Counted from the first letter of the stretch, positions 26,713-36,812 are shown. The stretch: DNA of 64,000 nt from Pseudomonadota bacterium (GCA_023389155.1 JAEWEV010000018.1:124001-188000); one strand, 5' to 3'. The notes: a model not told the origin generated them from the letters alone. Made by a program: numbers and translations.

Positions 26713-27843
26713 TCAGTCCTGCAACCAGTCGGTGATCGGCAGGCGCGTGTTCCCGTTCCGCCCGGTAACGGCGGTTGCGGCCCATAACGAATGCAATATT
26801 GCCTGTTCCGTTGCCTCTGCTGCGGCGTCAAAAAGCGGATCCAGCTGCTGTTCGTGCAGTGTCTGCACCGGTACATGCACATGCTGCAGTTCCTGTCCGA
26901 TGCGCATGGCCGTTGAAAATGCAATCGCAATATCGCCGCTGCCATGTCCGTAGCTGGAACCGGTGCGGGCCAGTCCGGCTGCAGCACGCATGCTAAGCCT
27001 GCGCAACTGCCTGGCGTCCAGCGGAGCGTCCGTGGCCAGCACCATGATAATTGATCCCTTGTCCGGCTCCTGGGCGATCATGTCTTTCTGCGCAGGCAGC
27101 CTGGCACCGCGCAGCGCCATACGCCGCTTGATATCCGGGCCTGTTACCGTATCCCCTGCCCGTAAATTGCGCAGCTTGCCGAAATTGGACAACACGATTG
27201 CCCCTACCGTATAGTCCGGCGTGCTGCCGGCAAGCGCGCCCTCCTGCGCTGCAATCCGTGATGCCGAACCAATACCGCCCTTCATGCCGAAACAACTCAT
27301 GCCACGACCTGCCCCGACCGAACCCTGTTCGAATTCGACACCAGCGTTCTGGCACGCCTGAAGATAATCGGCTTCGGATACCGCCATCGCCTGAATGTCG
27401 TTGAGGTAACCGTCATTGCACTCCAGCACCATGGGATTCACAGTGGACCATTCACGGCCGATTTGGGGATTGGCAGAAATGGCTTGACGAATCTGCGCCT
27501 GTGCAACAACAGGAACGGAAAACGTATTGGTTAACGCGATGGGCGTTTCGATCACGCCCAGTTCCTGCAGCTGCAGAAGTCCCACGCTTTTGCCGAAACC
27601 ATTGATTATCGAAACGCCCGCCGGCACCTTGTTGCAGAACATATCCTGAGAATGCGGATAGATCACAGTGACGCCGGTCTGAATATGATCCTGCGCCAGC
27701 GTGGCGTGACCCACTCTGACTCCGGGTACATCGGTAATGCTGTTATGCGAACCGGTGGGCAATTGCCCCACCACTGGCGCGGTATGCAATGTCATGTTGA
27801 GCGGGAAAGCAGTCATAGGGTTTGGTAACGCGATACCTGGCAT
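26713..27843 (-). CDS. P1-family (DmpA-type) beta-peptidyl / D-aminopeptidase
   Basis: A 376-residue N-terminal nucleophile hydrolase of the DmpA/BapA family, which matures by self-cleavage. The scissile bond is expected at G263-S264 in DKGSIIMVLATDAPL, leaving Ser264 as nucleophile. The start SITDVPGVRVGHATL is diagnostic. These enzymes remove D- or beta-amino acids from peptide N-termini. It follows gsiD by 21 bases in the peptide-import operon and precedes the DppA-type gene, giving two unrelated D-/beta-aminopeptidases in one operon. Confidence 0.92.
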   Translation of the reverse strand: MPGIALPNPMTAFPLNMTLHTAPVVGQLPTGSHNSITDVPGVRVGHATLAQDHIQTGVTVIYPHSQDMFCNKVPAGVSIINGFGKSVGLLQLQELGVIETPIALTNTFSVPVVAQAQIRQAISANPQIGREWSTVNPMVLECNDGYLNDIQAMAVSEADYLQACQNAGVEFEQGSVGAGRGMSCFGMKGGIGSASRIAAQEGALAGSTPDYTVGAIVLSNFGKLRNLRAGDTVTGPDIKRRMALRGARLPAQKDMIAQEPDKGSIIMVLATDAPLDARQLRRLSMRAAAGLARTGSSYGHGSGDIAIAFSTAMRIGQELQHVHVPVQTLHEQQLDPLFDAAAEATEQAILHSLWAATAVTGRNGNTRLPITDWLQD

Positions 27844-27864
27844 TCACCAATATCACGCATGTGA

Positions 27865-28767
27865 TTACTGTCGATCGATTTTTGGATCCAGCGCATCGCG
27901 TAGCCCGTCACCCAGCAGGTTAAATGCCAGCACGGTCAGAAAGATGGCCAGGGAGGGGAAAATAGCCACGTGCGGCGCCAAAACCATGTCGGAGCGCGCT
28001 TCGTTCAGCATCGCTCCCCATTCTGGCGTGGGCGGTTGTGCCCCGAGTCCAATAAAGGAAAGCGACGCAGCGGTAATAATCGAAGTGCCAATACGCATGG
28101 TGCCGTAGACCAGGATGGGCGAAATGGTGCCTGGCAAAATATGCTTGAAAATGATGGTGAAATCGGATGCACCGATACTGCGTACTGCTTCGATGTACGT
28201 CATGTTTTTCAGTGACAGCGTGTTGCCCCGAACCAGTCGGGCAAACGCAGGGACACTGAACACAGCAACAGCGATAACGACATTCACCATGCTCGGGCCG
28301 AGTACGGCAATCACGCCGATAGCAAGCAGAATGCCCGGAAATGCCAGTAATACATCTGAAATACGCATCACAAAGCGTTCCCACCAGCCTTCATAATAGC
28401 CGGCAAGCAGGCCCAGCACGGTCCCCACCAGTCCGCCGAGCGCAACAGAGATGAAGCCGGCTGCCAGCGAGATGCGTGTCCCGGTAACAATACGGCTGAA
28501 AATATCACGGCCGAGTGAATCAACGCCCAGCCAGTGCAGTGCAGAGGGCCCCTGATTGATACGGTCATAATCGAAATATTCTTCCGGATCGAACGGCACA
28601 ATCCACGGCGCGATAATCGCGATGATGACAAGTGCAAAAATAAAAAGGGCAGCTACCACCGCCAGATGCTGCTTGCGGAACTTGCGGATGAATTCCGTCA
28701 GTGGCGTGCGGATCCGCTCCCGCTTTGGCGGCAGCGATTCTATTGGAGAAGAAGTTACTTGCGTCAT
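27865..28767 (-). CDS. gsiD: glutathione/peptide ABC transporter permease GsiD
   Basis: A 300-residue inner-membrane permease of the DppC/GsiD type with about six membrane segments. Long blocks match E. coli GsiD nearly exactly: HWLGVDSLGRDIFSRI, GLLAGYYEGWWERFVMRI and LSFIGLGAQPPTPEWGAML. ATG at 28767 lies 10 bases after the gsiC stop; 20 further upstream codons are gsiC shadow. It forms the import channel with GsiC. Confidence 0.95.
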   Translation of the reverse strand: MTQVTSSPIESLPPKRERIRTPLTEFIRKFRKQHLAVVAALFIFALVIIAIIAPWIVPFDPEEYFDYDRINQGPSALHWLGVDSLGRDIFSRIVTGTRISLAAGFISVALGGLVGTVLGLLAGYYEGWWERFVMRISDVLLAFPGILLAIGVIAVLGPSMVNVVIAVAVFSVPAFARLVRGNTLSLKNMTYIEAVRSIGASDFTIIFKHILPGTISPILVYGTMRIGTSIITAASLSFIGLGAQPPTPEWGAMLNEARSDMVLAPHVAIFPSLAIFLTVLAFNLLGDGLRDALDPKIDRQ

Positions 28768-28777
28768 ATGGGTTCCG

Positions 28778-29698
28778 CTATCGGTAACGGATGGTCGGAT
28801 TGATAACGCCATACAGGACATCAACAATCAGATTGATCAGAATGAATTCAAACGAGAACAGCAGAACCAGTCCCTGAATCACAGGGTAGTCACGTGCCGA
28901 TACGGCGTCCACCAAGAGCGTACCCATACCAGGCCAGCCGAATACCGTTTCCACCACGATCGAGCCCCCTAGCAGAAAACCGAACTGCAGGCCCATCATG
29001 GTAACGACCGGAATCAGGGCATTACGAAGGGTGTGTTTGATAATCACGATTTTTTCAGAAAGACCTTTGGCGCGGGCCGTGCGCACAAAGTCCTCCTGAA
29101 TGACCTCGACGAACGAGGCGCGGGTAAAGCGCGCCATGATGGCCGCAACAGCGGCGCCAAGCGTCACCGAAGGCAAAATATAGTGCTGCCAGCTGGTTGC
29201 GCCGACTGAAGGCAGCCAGCCCAGGTTCACGGCAAATATCTGGATGAGAATCATGCCCAGCGCGAACGGAGGAAAGGAAATGCCTGATACGGCCAGGGTC
29301 ATGAACAGGCGATCCGGCCAGCGGTTACGCCACACCGCAGAGACCACACCAATCACCAGACCGAAAATCACGGACCAGATCATGCTGGTAATGGTCAGCA
29401 TCAATGTCGGCATGAAGCGCGCGGCAATTTCAGTAAGCACCGGCCGCTTGGTGCGCAGTGAAGTGCCCAAATCACCCTGACTCAAATTAAGCAGGTAGTG
29501 GCCAAACTGCTGGGGCAGCGGTAAATCCAGGCCAAGCTGCTCGCGTATATTCTGAACCGTCTGGGCATCGGCCTCGGGTCCCGCCGCAAGCCGTGCTGGA
29601 TCGCCGGGAAGCATATGAACAAACAGAAAGACCACCACGCAGACCAGAATCAGCGTGGGGATCATTCCGAAAATCCGTTTTACCAAATAGGAAAACAT
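28778..29698 (-). CDS. gsiC: glutathione/peptide ABC transporter permease GsiC
   Basis: A 306-residue permease of the DppB/GsiC type. FLFVHMLPGDPARLAAGPEADAQ follows the first membrane helix, and MMGLQFGFLLGGSIVVETVF and the ending NPTIRYR match GsiC. The ATG at 29698 aligns with the E. coli start (MFSYLVKR). An in-frame ATG four codons upstream is also possible, and neither has a strong ribosome site. Part of the gsiABCD unit. Confidence 0.95.
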   Translation of the reverse strand: MFSYLVKRIFGMIPTLILVCVVVFLFVHMLPGDPARLAAGPEADAQTVQNIREQLGLDLPLPQQFGHYLLNLSQGDLGTSLRTKRPVLTEIAARFMPTLMLTITSMIWSVIFGLVIGVVSAVWRNRWPDRLFMTLAVSGISFPPFALGMILIQIFAVNLGWLPSVGATSWQHYILPSVTLGAAVAAIMARFTRASFVEVIQEDFVRTARAKGLSEKIVIIKHTLRNALIPVVTMMGLQFGFLLGGSIVVETVFGWPGMGTLLVDAVSARDYPVIQGLVLLFSFEFILINLIVDVLYGVINPTIRYR

Positions 29699-29776
29699 CG
29701 ATGAATCCATTGATCCGCGACACCCGGAAGCGCCGCGGATATTTCAATTGCAATTGAACTGCGGACCAGGTCCGAA

Positions 29777-31327
29777 TCAGTCCTTCAGGCTAAGGTCTTT
29801 GAAGTAATAAGACGCATCAGGCATCACTTCGAAACCTTCGAGTTTTTTGCTGCGCGCAGCAACCGTATCGGCCGTATTCAGGAAGATCCAGGGCGCATCC
29901 TTGTAGATCCGTTCCTGGGCATCCTTGTACAATTCGGTTTTCTCAGCCTTGTCTGTGGTCTTCAACGCATCGGCCAGGTCCTTGTCAACCTGCTCATTTT
30001 TGTAATACGAGAAATTGCCAAAGGTTGGTGGCCACGCATCACTGGCCAGCAAGGGGCTCAGTGCCCAGTTGGCTTCACCTGTAGATGCAGACCAGCCAAT
30101 GTAATACATGCGCACCTTGGCATCTTTTGGATCCTGCACGGTCTCAACGCGCTGAACCCGCTGACCTGCCTCAAGCGCTTCAACCGTGACCTTCACGCCG
30201 ACCTGGCGCAACTGCTGTTGAATGAACTGGATGGCCTTGACGGATGTACCGTCGTTGTAAGCACTCCAGAGTGTAGATTCGAAGCCCTGCGGGTAGCCGG
30301 CTTCAGCCAGCAGTTCACGGGCTTTTTTCGGATCATAAGGCCACGCTTTCATCTTGTGCGAGAACTCAACCTTATCGGGCACGACACTATCGGCCGTACG
30401 CGCATAGCCATTGAACACCACTTTGTTCAGGGCTTCCTTGTTGATCGCGTAGTTCATGGCCTCGCGCACTTTCGGATTATCGAAAGGCTTGACCAGATTG
30501 TTCATGGCGATGTTACGCGCAATGATTGATGGTTTGGCAATCAGATCGATTTTGTCATTTTTCTTCAGGATATCGGCCTGCTCGTACGGGATGGGGTACG
30601 TGAACTGGGCTTCGCCGGTCTGCATGACAGCCGCACGGGTATTATTGTCGGTCACGACGCGAAAGTTAATCGAATCGACCTTGGCAATATGGTCCTTGTC
30701 CCAGTAGCCGTCAAATTTTTTCATCTTCACATTCTGACCCGGATTCCATTCTACGAAGCTGTATTGCCCGGTGCCGGTGGGATGCAGATTAATATCCTTG
30801 CCATATTTCTTCAATGCTTCAGGAGAAATCATCATGGCTGAGGGATGTGCCAGATTGTTGATGAACGCAGAGAAAGGTTCCTTCAGCGTGATTTTCACAG
30901 TTGTCGGATCCACAACCTCGACCTTGTCAATACCTTTGAACTGGTTATAACGAGCAAGCGCGTTGCTGCGATCCAGGACCCGTTCAAAGTTAACCTTGAC
31001 GGCATCCGCATTGAAATCGGTACCGTCATGGAATTTGACGCCTTCACGCAGCTTGAACGTATAGTTCAGGCCATCTTCACTGACTTCATAGCCAGTGGCC
31101 AGCAGCGGATGGATTTTGAAGTCCAGATCGAAGCCAAACAGCCCTTCATACCACCCCTTGCCGACAGCCTGGGACTGGGTCGAATTTGTATTGTAGGGAT
31201 CAAGTGAATCGAAGCCATACGGGACGGCAACAGTCACGTCCTTGGCGGCCAGTGCCGCCTGGGAGAATGCCAGGCCCAGCACCAGGGCCGGAACCAGCAA
31301 AGTTTTGCGAAAACGAAAAGATGTCAT
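29777..31327 (-). CDS. gsiB: glutathione/peptide ABC transporter substrate-binding protein GsiB
   Basis: A 516-residue periplasmic family-5 solute-binding protein. The signal peptide ends near AALAAKD (about residue 28). YNTNSTQSQAVGKGWYEGLF and RDGVKFHDGTDFNADAVK-like sequence are typical of GsiB. It captures glutathione or short peptides for GsiCD. ATG at 31327 follows GGGAG. The many lysines in the mature protein are usual for this family. The exact ligand cannot be read from sequence. Confidence 0.93.
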   Translation of the reverse strand: MTSFRFRKTLLVPALVLGLAFSQAALAAKDVTVAVPYGFDSLDPYNTNSTQSQAVGKGWYEGLFGFDLDFKIHPLLATGYEVSEDGLNYTFKLREGVKFHDGTDFNADAVKVNFERVLDRSNALARYNQFKGIDKVEVVDPTTVKITLKEPFSAFINNLAHPSAMMISPEALKKYGKDINLHPTGTGQYSFVEWNPGQNVKMKKFDGYWDKDHIAKVDSINFRVVTDNNTRAAVMQTGEAQFTYPIPYEQADILKKNDKIDLIAKPSIIARNIAMNNLVKPFDNPKVREAMNYAINKEALNKVVFNGYARTADSVVPDKVEFSHKMKAWPYDPKKARELLAEAGYPQGFESTLWSAYNDGTSVKAIQFIQQQLRQVGVKVTVEALEAGQRVQRVETVQDPKDAKVRMYYIGWSASTGEANWALSPLLASDAWPPTFGNFSYYKNEQVDKDLADALKTTDKAEKTELYKDAQERIYKDAPWIFLNTADTVAARSKKLEGFEVMPDASYYFKDLSLKD

Positions 31328-31384
31328 GTGTAATCTCCCTGCTAAGGATATCAAGATAAATGCGTTTATGAAAAAAGCTGGTAA

Positions 31385-33301
31385 TCAGTATACGCCTACC
31401 GAATGGCGGGCGACGTAGTGGTCATCCCCCACCTGCTCCAGCGCGGCGACCAACGGCTCATCACCCAATGCACGTACCGGGCTGGGTATTTCACCCGCCA
31501 TAAGCGTAGCCAGCCGGTGACGTCTGTCGGGATCGGCAATGGGCACCGCAGCCATGAGTTTTTGGGTGTAAGGATGTTGAGGGTTCTCGAAAATTTCGCG
31601 ACGTGAACCCAGTTCGACGATCTGGCCGAGATACATGACGGCCACGCGGTGACTGATGCGCTCTACCACCGCCATGTCATGCGAAATAAAGAGATAGGAG
31701 ATGCCAAATTCCTTCTGCAGATCCATCAGCAGATTGACGATCTGGGCCTGAATCGAGACATCCAGTGCTGACACGGATTCATCGGCGATTACCACTTTGG
31801 GATTAAGTGCCAGCGCACGGGCGATACAGATACGCTGACGCTGACCACCGGAAAATTCATGAGGATAGCGTTGTGCCATGGCGGCAGGCAGACCCACTTT
31901 TTCCAGCAGCCACTCCACGCGTTCAAGCGCCTGGCGACCACTGGCAATGCGATGGATCAGCAGTGGCTCCATAATGGAGTAGCCCACAGTCTGACGCGGA
32001 TCAAGCGACGCATAGGGATCCTGAAAAATGAACTGGATGTCACGACGCACGGCCTGCATGTCATGCGGACTCAGCTTGCTGATATCCCGCCCCTGAAACA
32101 GAATCTGTCCTGAGCTGGCTTCAATCAGGCGCAACAGTGACCTGCCGGTCGTGGATTTGCCGCAGCCGGACTCGCCAACAAGCGCCAGCGTTTCGGACGG
32201 GTACAGATCGAAGCTGACTTTTTCGACCGCATGCACGCGTCGGACAACCCGATTGAATATGCCACTGGTCACATCGAAACGCGTAACCAGGTCTTTCACC
32301 TGCAGGATAGGTCCGGACTGGCGATCAGGAGTCAGCGTCACCGGTTCATGCGCCGATACCTGCTGATCGGCCCGGGCCTGCTCCAGCGACAACAGTTCAA
32401 AATGGGCGGGCAGCGACGTGCCGTTCATCGAGCCAAGACGCGGTACGGCGGACAACAATGCCTTGGTGTAGGCATGCCGGGGATTGTGGAAAATCTCGTG
32501 GGAAACATTCTGCTCGACTTTGTTGCCCTTGAACATGACCAGCACCCGGTCTGCCACTTCGGCGACCACACCCATGTCGTGCGTAATGAAGATCACGCCC
32601 ATGTTCATTTCTTTCTGCAGCTCACGGATCAGTTGCAGAATCTGTGCCTGGATGGTCACATCCAGCGCCGTTGTCGGTTCATCGGCAATCAGCAAGGCCG
32701 GTTTGCAGGCCAGCGCCATGGCAATCATGACGCGCTGGCGCATGCCGCCGGATAGCTGATGGGGGAAACGGGTCAATACGGCGCGGGCTTCCGGAATGCG
32801 AACCTGATCCAGCATGCGCAGGGCTTCTGCCATGGCCTGTTGCTGGCCCAGGCCCTGATGCAGGCGAATGGATTCGGCAATCTGCTCCCCGACGGAAAAA
32901 ACCGGGTTGAGCGACGTCATGGGCTCCTGGAAAATCATGGCCATGTCGGCACCGCGAATCGCGCGCAGCTGTGCGGCAGGGAGCCTGGCCAGATCGACCA
33001 CCTGTCCCCGACGTCGGCGAAACAGCATTTCACCGCTCACGATACGGCCGCCGCCATGTTCAACAAGTCGCATGAGCGACAGGGAGGTGACCGATTTGCC
33101 CGATCCGGATTCACCGACGATAGCCAGGGTCTCACCCAGGCCGACAGTGAAAGACAGGTCCTGAACCGCCTGTACCGTTCTTTCCGAACCGACAAAACTG
33201 ACGCTCAGATTGCGAACGTCGAGCACGCTTCCCGGTGCCATCTGCCCGGCTGCGGACGTTTGTGTGCTTGCGGTATCTTCTTTTACTGCATCTGTATTCA
33301 C
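31385..33301 (-). CDS. gsiA: glutathione/peptide ABC transporter ATP-binding protein GsiA (fused double ATPase)
   Basis: A 638-residue protein with two complete ABC ATPase domains in tandem, as in E. coli GsiA. The first has Walker A GESGSGKSV near residue 59, LSGGMRQR and ADEPTTALD; the second has GESGCGKST near 377, FSGGQRQR and ADESVSALD. It powers GsiCD. The start is a GTG preceded by GGAGAAAAG, and no in-frame ATG serves nearby. It lies between iaaA and gsiB, the same order as in E. coli (iaaA-gsiABCD). Confidence 0.95.
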   Translation of the reverse strand: MNTDAVKEDTASTQTSAAGQMAPGSVLDVRNLSVSFVGSERTVQAVQDLSFTVGLGETLAIVGESGSGKSVTSLSLMRLVEHGGGRIVSGEMLFRRRRGQVVDLARLPAAQLRAIRGADMAMIFQEPMTSLNPVFSVGEQIAESIRLHQGLGQQQAMAEALRMLDQVRIPEARAVLTRFPHQLSGGMRQRVMIAMALACKPALLIADEPTTALDVTIQAQILQLIRELQKEMNMGVIFITHDMGVVAEVADRVLVMFKGNKVEQNVSHEIFHNPRHAYTKALLSAVPRLGSMNGTSLPAHFELLSLEQARADQQVSAHEPVTLTPDRQSGPILQVKDLVTRFDVTSGIFNRVVRRVHAVEKVSFDLYPSETLALVGESGCGKSTTGRSLLRLIEASSGQILFQGRDISKLSPHDMQAVRRDIQFIFQDPYASLDPRQTVGYSIMEPLLIHRIASGRQALERVEWLLEKVGLPAAMAQRYPHEFSGGQRQRICIARALALNPKVVIADESVSALDVSIQAQIVNLLMDLQKEFGISYLFISHDMAVVERISHRVAVMYLGQIVELGSRREIFENPQHPYTQKLMAAVPIADPDRRHRLATLMAGEIPSPVRALGDEPLVAALEQVGDDHYVARHSVGVY

Positions 33302-33345
33302 TTAACTTTTCTCCATACCGCGATCACAACCATCCGTGTTTGAGA

Positions 33346-34314
33346 TCAGCGATAAATCCCTACGACCGGCGCTTCTCCAGCGCGCGCGTAACCGCGGTAC
33401 ATGCCTTCCGAGTTGAATGGCAACACGACGTTTCCGTGTGCATCAACCGCGATCAGGCCACCCACGCCACCGATGGCGGGCAGCTTTTCAAAAACCACAT
33501 TGTTCGCAGCCTGCTCCAGTGTGCGGCCTGCGTACTCCATTTGCGCCGATACATCATAGGCAGCCACGCTGCGAATGAACATTTCTCCGGTACCGGTACT
33601 GGAAACGGCGCAACTGCGATTATTGGCATAGCATCCCGCACCGATCACAGGCGAGTCGCCGACCCGACCCGGCCGCTTGTTGGTCATGCCGCCCGTTGAG
33701 GTGGCAGCGGCCAGATTGCCGCCCTGATCCAGCGCAACAGCGCCAACCGTGCCCAGCTTTTTATCCTCGTCCAAAGGCGTCGCCTTGCCGGTTTTGCCCG
33801 CTGCGGCATCATGATCCAGCACGAAACTGGCAGCGCCGGTGGCGCGCACCCGTGCAAGCTGCTCGCGTCTTTCGGCGGTGCTGAAATAGTCGGGAGAGAC
33901 AATTTCCAGGCCAGCCGCAGCAGCCAGTGTTTCTGCAGGCTTGCCGCAAAAGAACACATGATCACTGGTTTCCATGACGGCACGCGCCGCAAGTATCGGG
34001 TTGCGAACCGTTGAGATCGAGGCCACACTACCACAGGCTAGCGACTTGCCATTCATGATGGCCGCATCCATTTCGTGAGTCTCGTCACTGGTAAACACAG
34101 CACCGTGACCTGCATTAAATAGCGGGCAGTCTTCAAGCAGGCGAACCGCCAGGGTTACGGCATCCAGCGCGCTACCTCCCTCGGCCAGCAATGCTGCACT
34201 GCGAGTCAGGATATCATTCAGCGCATTCTGGTAGCTCGCTTCCTGTTGCGGCGTAATCATATCACGGGAAAGGGCCCCTGCCCCCCCGTGTATTGCAATA
34301 ATCGGGGCACTCAT
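33346..34314 (-). CDS. iaaA: isoaspartyl peptidase / L-asparaginase (plant type)
   Basis: A 322-residue N-terminal nucleophile hydrolase that cleaves beta-aspartyl dipeptides and L-asparagine. It is made as one chain and cut before the catalytic Thr, here T189 in KKLGTVGAVALD. IAIHGGAGALSR at the start, NAGHGAVF near 67 and the GRVGDSPVIGAG substrate loop are all present. Its ATG overlaps the stop of the RpiR gene (ATGA). With gsiABCD it forms the conserved import-and-cleave unit for glutathione or isoaspartyl peptides. Confidence 0.95.
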   Translation of the reverse strand: MSAPIIAIHGGAGALSRDMITPQQEASYQNALNDILTRSAALLAEGGSALDAVTLAVRLLEDCPLFNAGHGAVFTSDETHEMDAAIMNGKSLACGSVASISTVRNPILAARAVMETSDHVFFCGKPAETLAAAAGLEIVSPDYFSTAERREQLARVRATGAASFVLDHDAAAGKTGKATPLDEDKKLGTVGAVALDQGGNLAAATSTGGMTNKRPGRVGDSPVIGAGCYANNRSCAVSSTGTGEMFIRSVAAYDVSAQMEYAGRTLEQAANNVVFEKLPAIGGVGGLIAVDAHGNVVLPFNSEGMYRGYARAGEAPVVGIYR

Positions 34315-35180
34315 GCCATTGAATCTCCATGCATCAACCAGGGTGTAATGACCTCGGCCGCCTCAGTGGCAATTTCCACGGAATGCGGCGATCGATAATC
34401 CAGGGCGGCCATCAGCGCATCAATGAGCGCCAGGGCCACTGGATCACTGTTGGTCCCGTACACACTATCGCTATAAGTATAAAGCACGCAGTCGCAGAAA
34501 GGGACGAGGGGCGAGCTGGCCTTGTCTGTCATGCCGATGACGCGGGCGCCATGCATATGCACCCGCTCCACGATTCGAATGGTATCGGACAGGTACCGGG
34601 GAAAGCTGAGCGCAATCACCAGATCGGTCGGACTGACCAGCGCAAGGCGACGGGCGGCGTGAGCGGCACCGCTGGGTCCGGCCAGATTGACGACCATATC
34701 CTTGTGCACAAACAGCCGTCGCTCAAGCATGCCTGAAAGCAGACCGCTGGAGCCAAAACCGACGACGAAAACGCGTTTGGCCTCCATGATCATGTCCACC
34801 GCAAGGTCGCAGATGGCAGGATCCAGATTAAGACGCGCCTTCTCCATATTGCGCTGACCCTCTACCAGCACATAAGACATGATCTCCAGATTGGTCGCAG
34901 GATAGGATTGCTCCTTTTTCAGGCGGTTGACGGGTTCAAGGACATCCTCGAACCCCTTGACAATGCTTTGTTTGAACTGGGCGTACCCGGTATACCCCAG
35001 ACTGCGGGCAAAACGGTTGGCGCTGGCACTGGAAACGCCGGCAGCAAGGGCAAATTCCTCGAGCGACATAATGGCAACCTTGAACGGGTGCTCAAGTACA
35101 TACTCCCCCAACTCTCGCTGGGGCTTGGTCAGCTCGGGAAGGCGTCTGGCCAGAGCGCGGGTAAATTCGGTTTCAATCAT
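34311..35180 (-). CDS. RpiR/MurR-family transcriptional regulator
   Basis: A 289-residue regulator with an N-terminal RpiR helix-turn-helix (about residues 1-77, including MSLEEFALAAGVSSASANRF) and a C-terminal SIS domain (about 115-250, with GFGSSGLLSGML). SIS domains sense sugar phosphates; RpiR proteins also govern peptide and amino acid use in betaproteobacteria. It is the first gene of the iaaA-gsi-peptidase operon and is coupled to iaaA, so it probably controls its own operon. The ATG at 35180 begins MIETEFTRAL; the 19 codons upstream lack a ribosome site. Confidence 0.9.
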   Translation of the reverse strand: MIETEFTRALARRLPELTKPQRELGEYVLEHPFKVAIMSLEEFALAAGVSSASANRFARSLGYTGYAQFKQSIVKGFEDVLEPVNRLKKEQSYPATNLEIMSYVLVEGQRNMEKARLNLDPAICDLAVDMIMEAKRVFVVGFGSSGLLSGMLERRLFVHKDMVVNLAGPSGAAHAARRLALVSPTDLVIALSFPRYLSDTIRIVERVHMHGARVIGMTDKASSPLVPFCDCVLYTYSDSVYGTNSDPVALALIDALMAALDYRSPHSVEIATEAAEVITPWLMHGDSMA

Positions 35181-35576
35181 GATTGCAGCGGTGACAGATA
35201 ACTCAAAACAGGGTGAATTCAGGACCCAAAGCAGCAATCCTGAGCGTGTAAGTCAGGCTTATGACTTGTTTTTAAGAGAAGGGAAATATCACATATGAAA
35301 TTGCTTTATACCATCTTTCGGGCGATTATGCTTTGAGATTTTTACTCTGCCCCGGCGCGGGCATCGCAGGCACAAAACGAGTGCAGACGCCCCTCTTCAG
35401 TGGCTTGAAATCCTGTTGCCTGACAGGCTGCGACAAACGCAAGGGCGAGATTATGCCGCAAATTCCCGTGACCCAAGGATTACTATGACGTTTGTGGTAA
35501 AAATAGCAGTCGACCCCCTGGGGATCGCCCGTGGCCCTTGCCATTTCAAAACCTTATTTTCATTTGTGATCATCTC
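35181..35576. other. 396-base divergent intergenic region (RpiR operon / oxidoreductase)
   Basis: No gene recognised. It should contain promoters for both the RpiR-iaaA-gsi operon (minus) and the oxidoreductase (plus). A short GCCTG-A-CAGGC palindrome lies near 35418-35428, but I find no clear promoter pair. Confidence 0.45.
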
Positions 35577-36686
35577 ATGACGTCTCCCGTTCTGTTCAGC
35601 CCGTTCACCCTTGGCAAGCTGCAACTCAAAAACCGGATTATTGTTCCACCCATGTGCCAGTATTCTGCCGTGCAAGGGTGTATGCAACCCTGGCACCTGA
35701 TGCACCTGGGATCACTTGCCGTATCCGGCTCGGCCCTGGTGTTTATCGAAGCGACCGCCGTCGAGCCGGCCGGTCGCATTTCTCCGACGGATGTCGGACT
35801 GTGGGATGATGAAACGCAGGACGCCATCGCCCGAACCCTGCGTGATATACGCAGCTTTGCTGATACGCCGTTTGCCATTCAACTGGCACATGCCGGTCGC
35901 AAGGCATCCTGCACCCAACCCTGGTTTGGCGGCAGGCAACTGCCACTGAATGAAGGCGGCTGGGAAACGTATGCTCCCTCTGCCATTCCGTTTGATCCTA
36001 ATGACCGCGCGCCACAGGAACTTGACGACAATAGTCTGAAGCGCATCATCGACGCCTATATACAGGCAGCCCGTCGCAGCGTCGATCTGGGCATTGACGC
36101 CATCGAACTGCATGGCGCGCACGGCTATCTGCTTCATGAATTCCTGTCACCTCTGTCCAATCAGCGCCAGGACAAATACGGTGGCAGCCTGGAAAATCGC
36201 ATGCGATTTCCGCTAGAAGTCTTCAAGGCAGTTCTCGCCGAAGTGGCCGACCGGGTTCCTGTGGGAATCCGCATATCTGCCAGCGACTGGGTTAATGGGG
36301 GCTGGGATGTGGAGCAGAGTATCCGGTTCAGTCAGGCGCTGGCCAATGCAGGTGCGGCATTTATTCACGTCTCTTCTGGCGGCCTGTCGCAGGCCCAGCA
36401 GATCACCAACGAGCCTGGCTATCAGTTGCCCTTTGCCGAAGCGATCAAAAAGGCCGTGGATGTGCCCATTATTGGCGTAGGGCTGATTACCGATGCGCAG
36501 CTGGCAGAGTCAGTGGTGGCATCGGGTCAGGCAGATCTGGTGGGCATCGCTCGTGGCATGCTGTACGACGCCAGATGGCCCTGGCACGCTGCCGCCGAAT
36601 TGGGAACTACTATTGATGCCTCACCCCAGTTTTGGCGCAGTCAGCCTTCAAGGCTAAAAACGCTTTTCACAAACAACCTGAAATAA
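35577..36686 (+). CDS. NADH:flavin oxidoreductase of the old yellow enzyme family (YqjM-like)
   Basis: A 369-residue FMN-dependent ene-reductase. Residues C27 and Y29 in VPPMCQYS mark the YqjM/XenA class of old yellow enzymes, and the substrate-binding His pair is H179/H182 in LHGAHGYLLHEFLSPLSN. KYGGSLENRMRFPLEV is another family block. It reduces activated C=C bonds or nitro compounds with NAD(P)H. The ATG at 35577 has no clear ribosome site; a TTG 39 bases upstream is less likely. It stands alone. Confidence 0.92.
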   Translation: MTSPVLFSPFTLGKLQLKNRIIVPPMCQYSAVQGCMQPWHLMHLGSLAVSGSALVFIEATAVEPAGRISPTDVGLWDDETQDAIARTLRDIRSFADTPFAIQLAHAGRKASCTQPWFGGRQLPLNEGGWETYAPSAIPFDPNDRAPQELDDNSLKRIIDAYIQAARRSVDLGIDAIELHGAHGYLLHEFLSPLSNQRQDKYGGSLENRMRFPLEVFKAVLAEVADRVPVGIRISASDWVNGGWDVEQSIRFSQALANAGAAFIHVSSGGLSQAQQITNEPGYQLPFAEAIKKAVDVPIIGVGLITDAQLAESVVASGQADLVGIARGMLYDARWPWHAAAELGTTIDASPQFWRSQPSRLKTLFTNNLK

Positions 36687-36812
36687 CAGCATTAACTTGT
36701 TGTTTTTAGGCATTATTTTTACTAAAAACACCAAAAATAGACGTAAAAGGCTTTTCCTGGCCCGATGATATTGAGATACTGATATTCGGCATTGTTTCGC
36801 TTCGGGTAAGGT

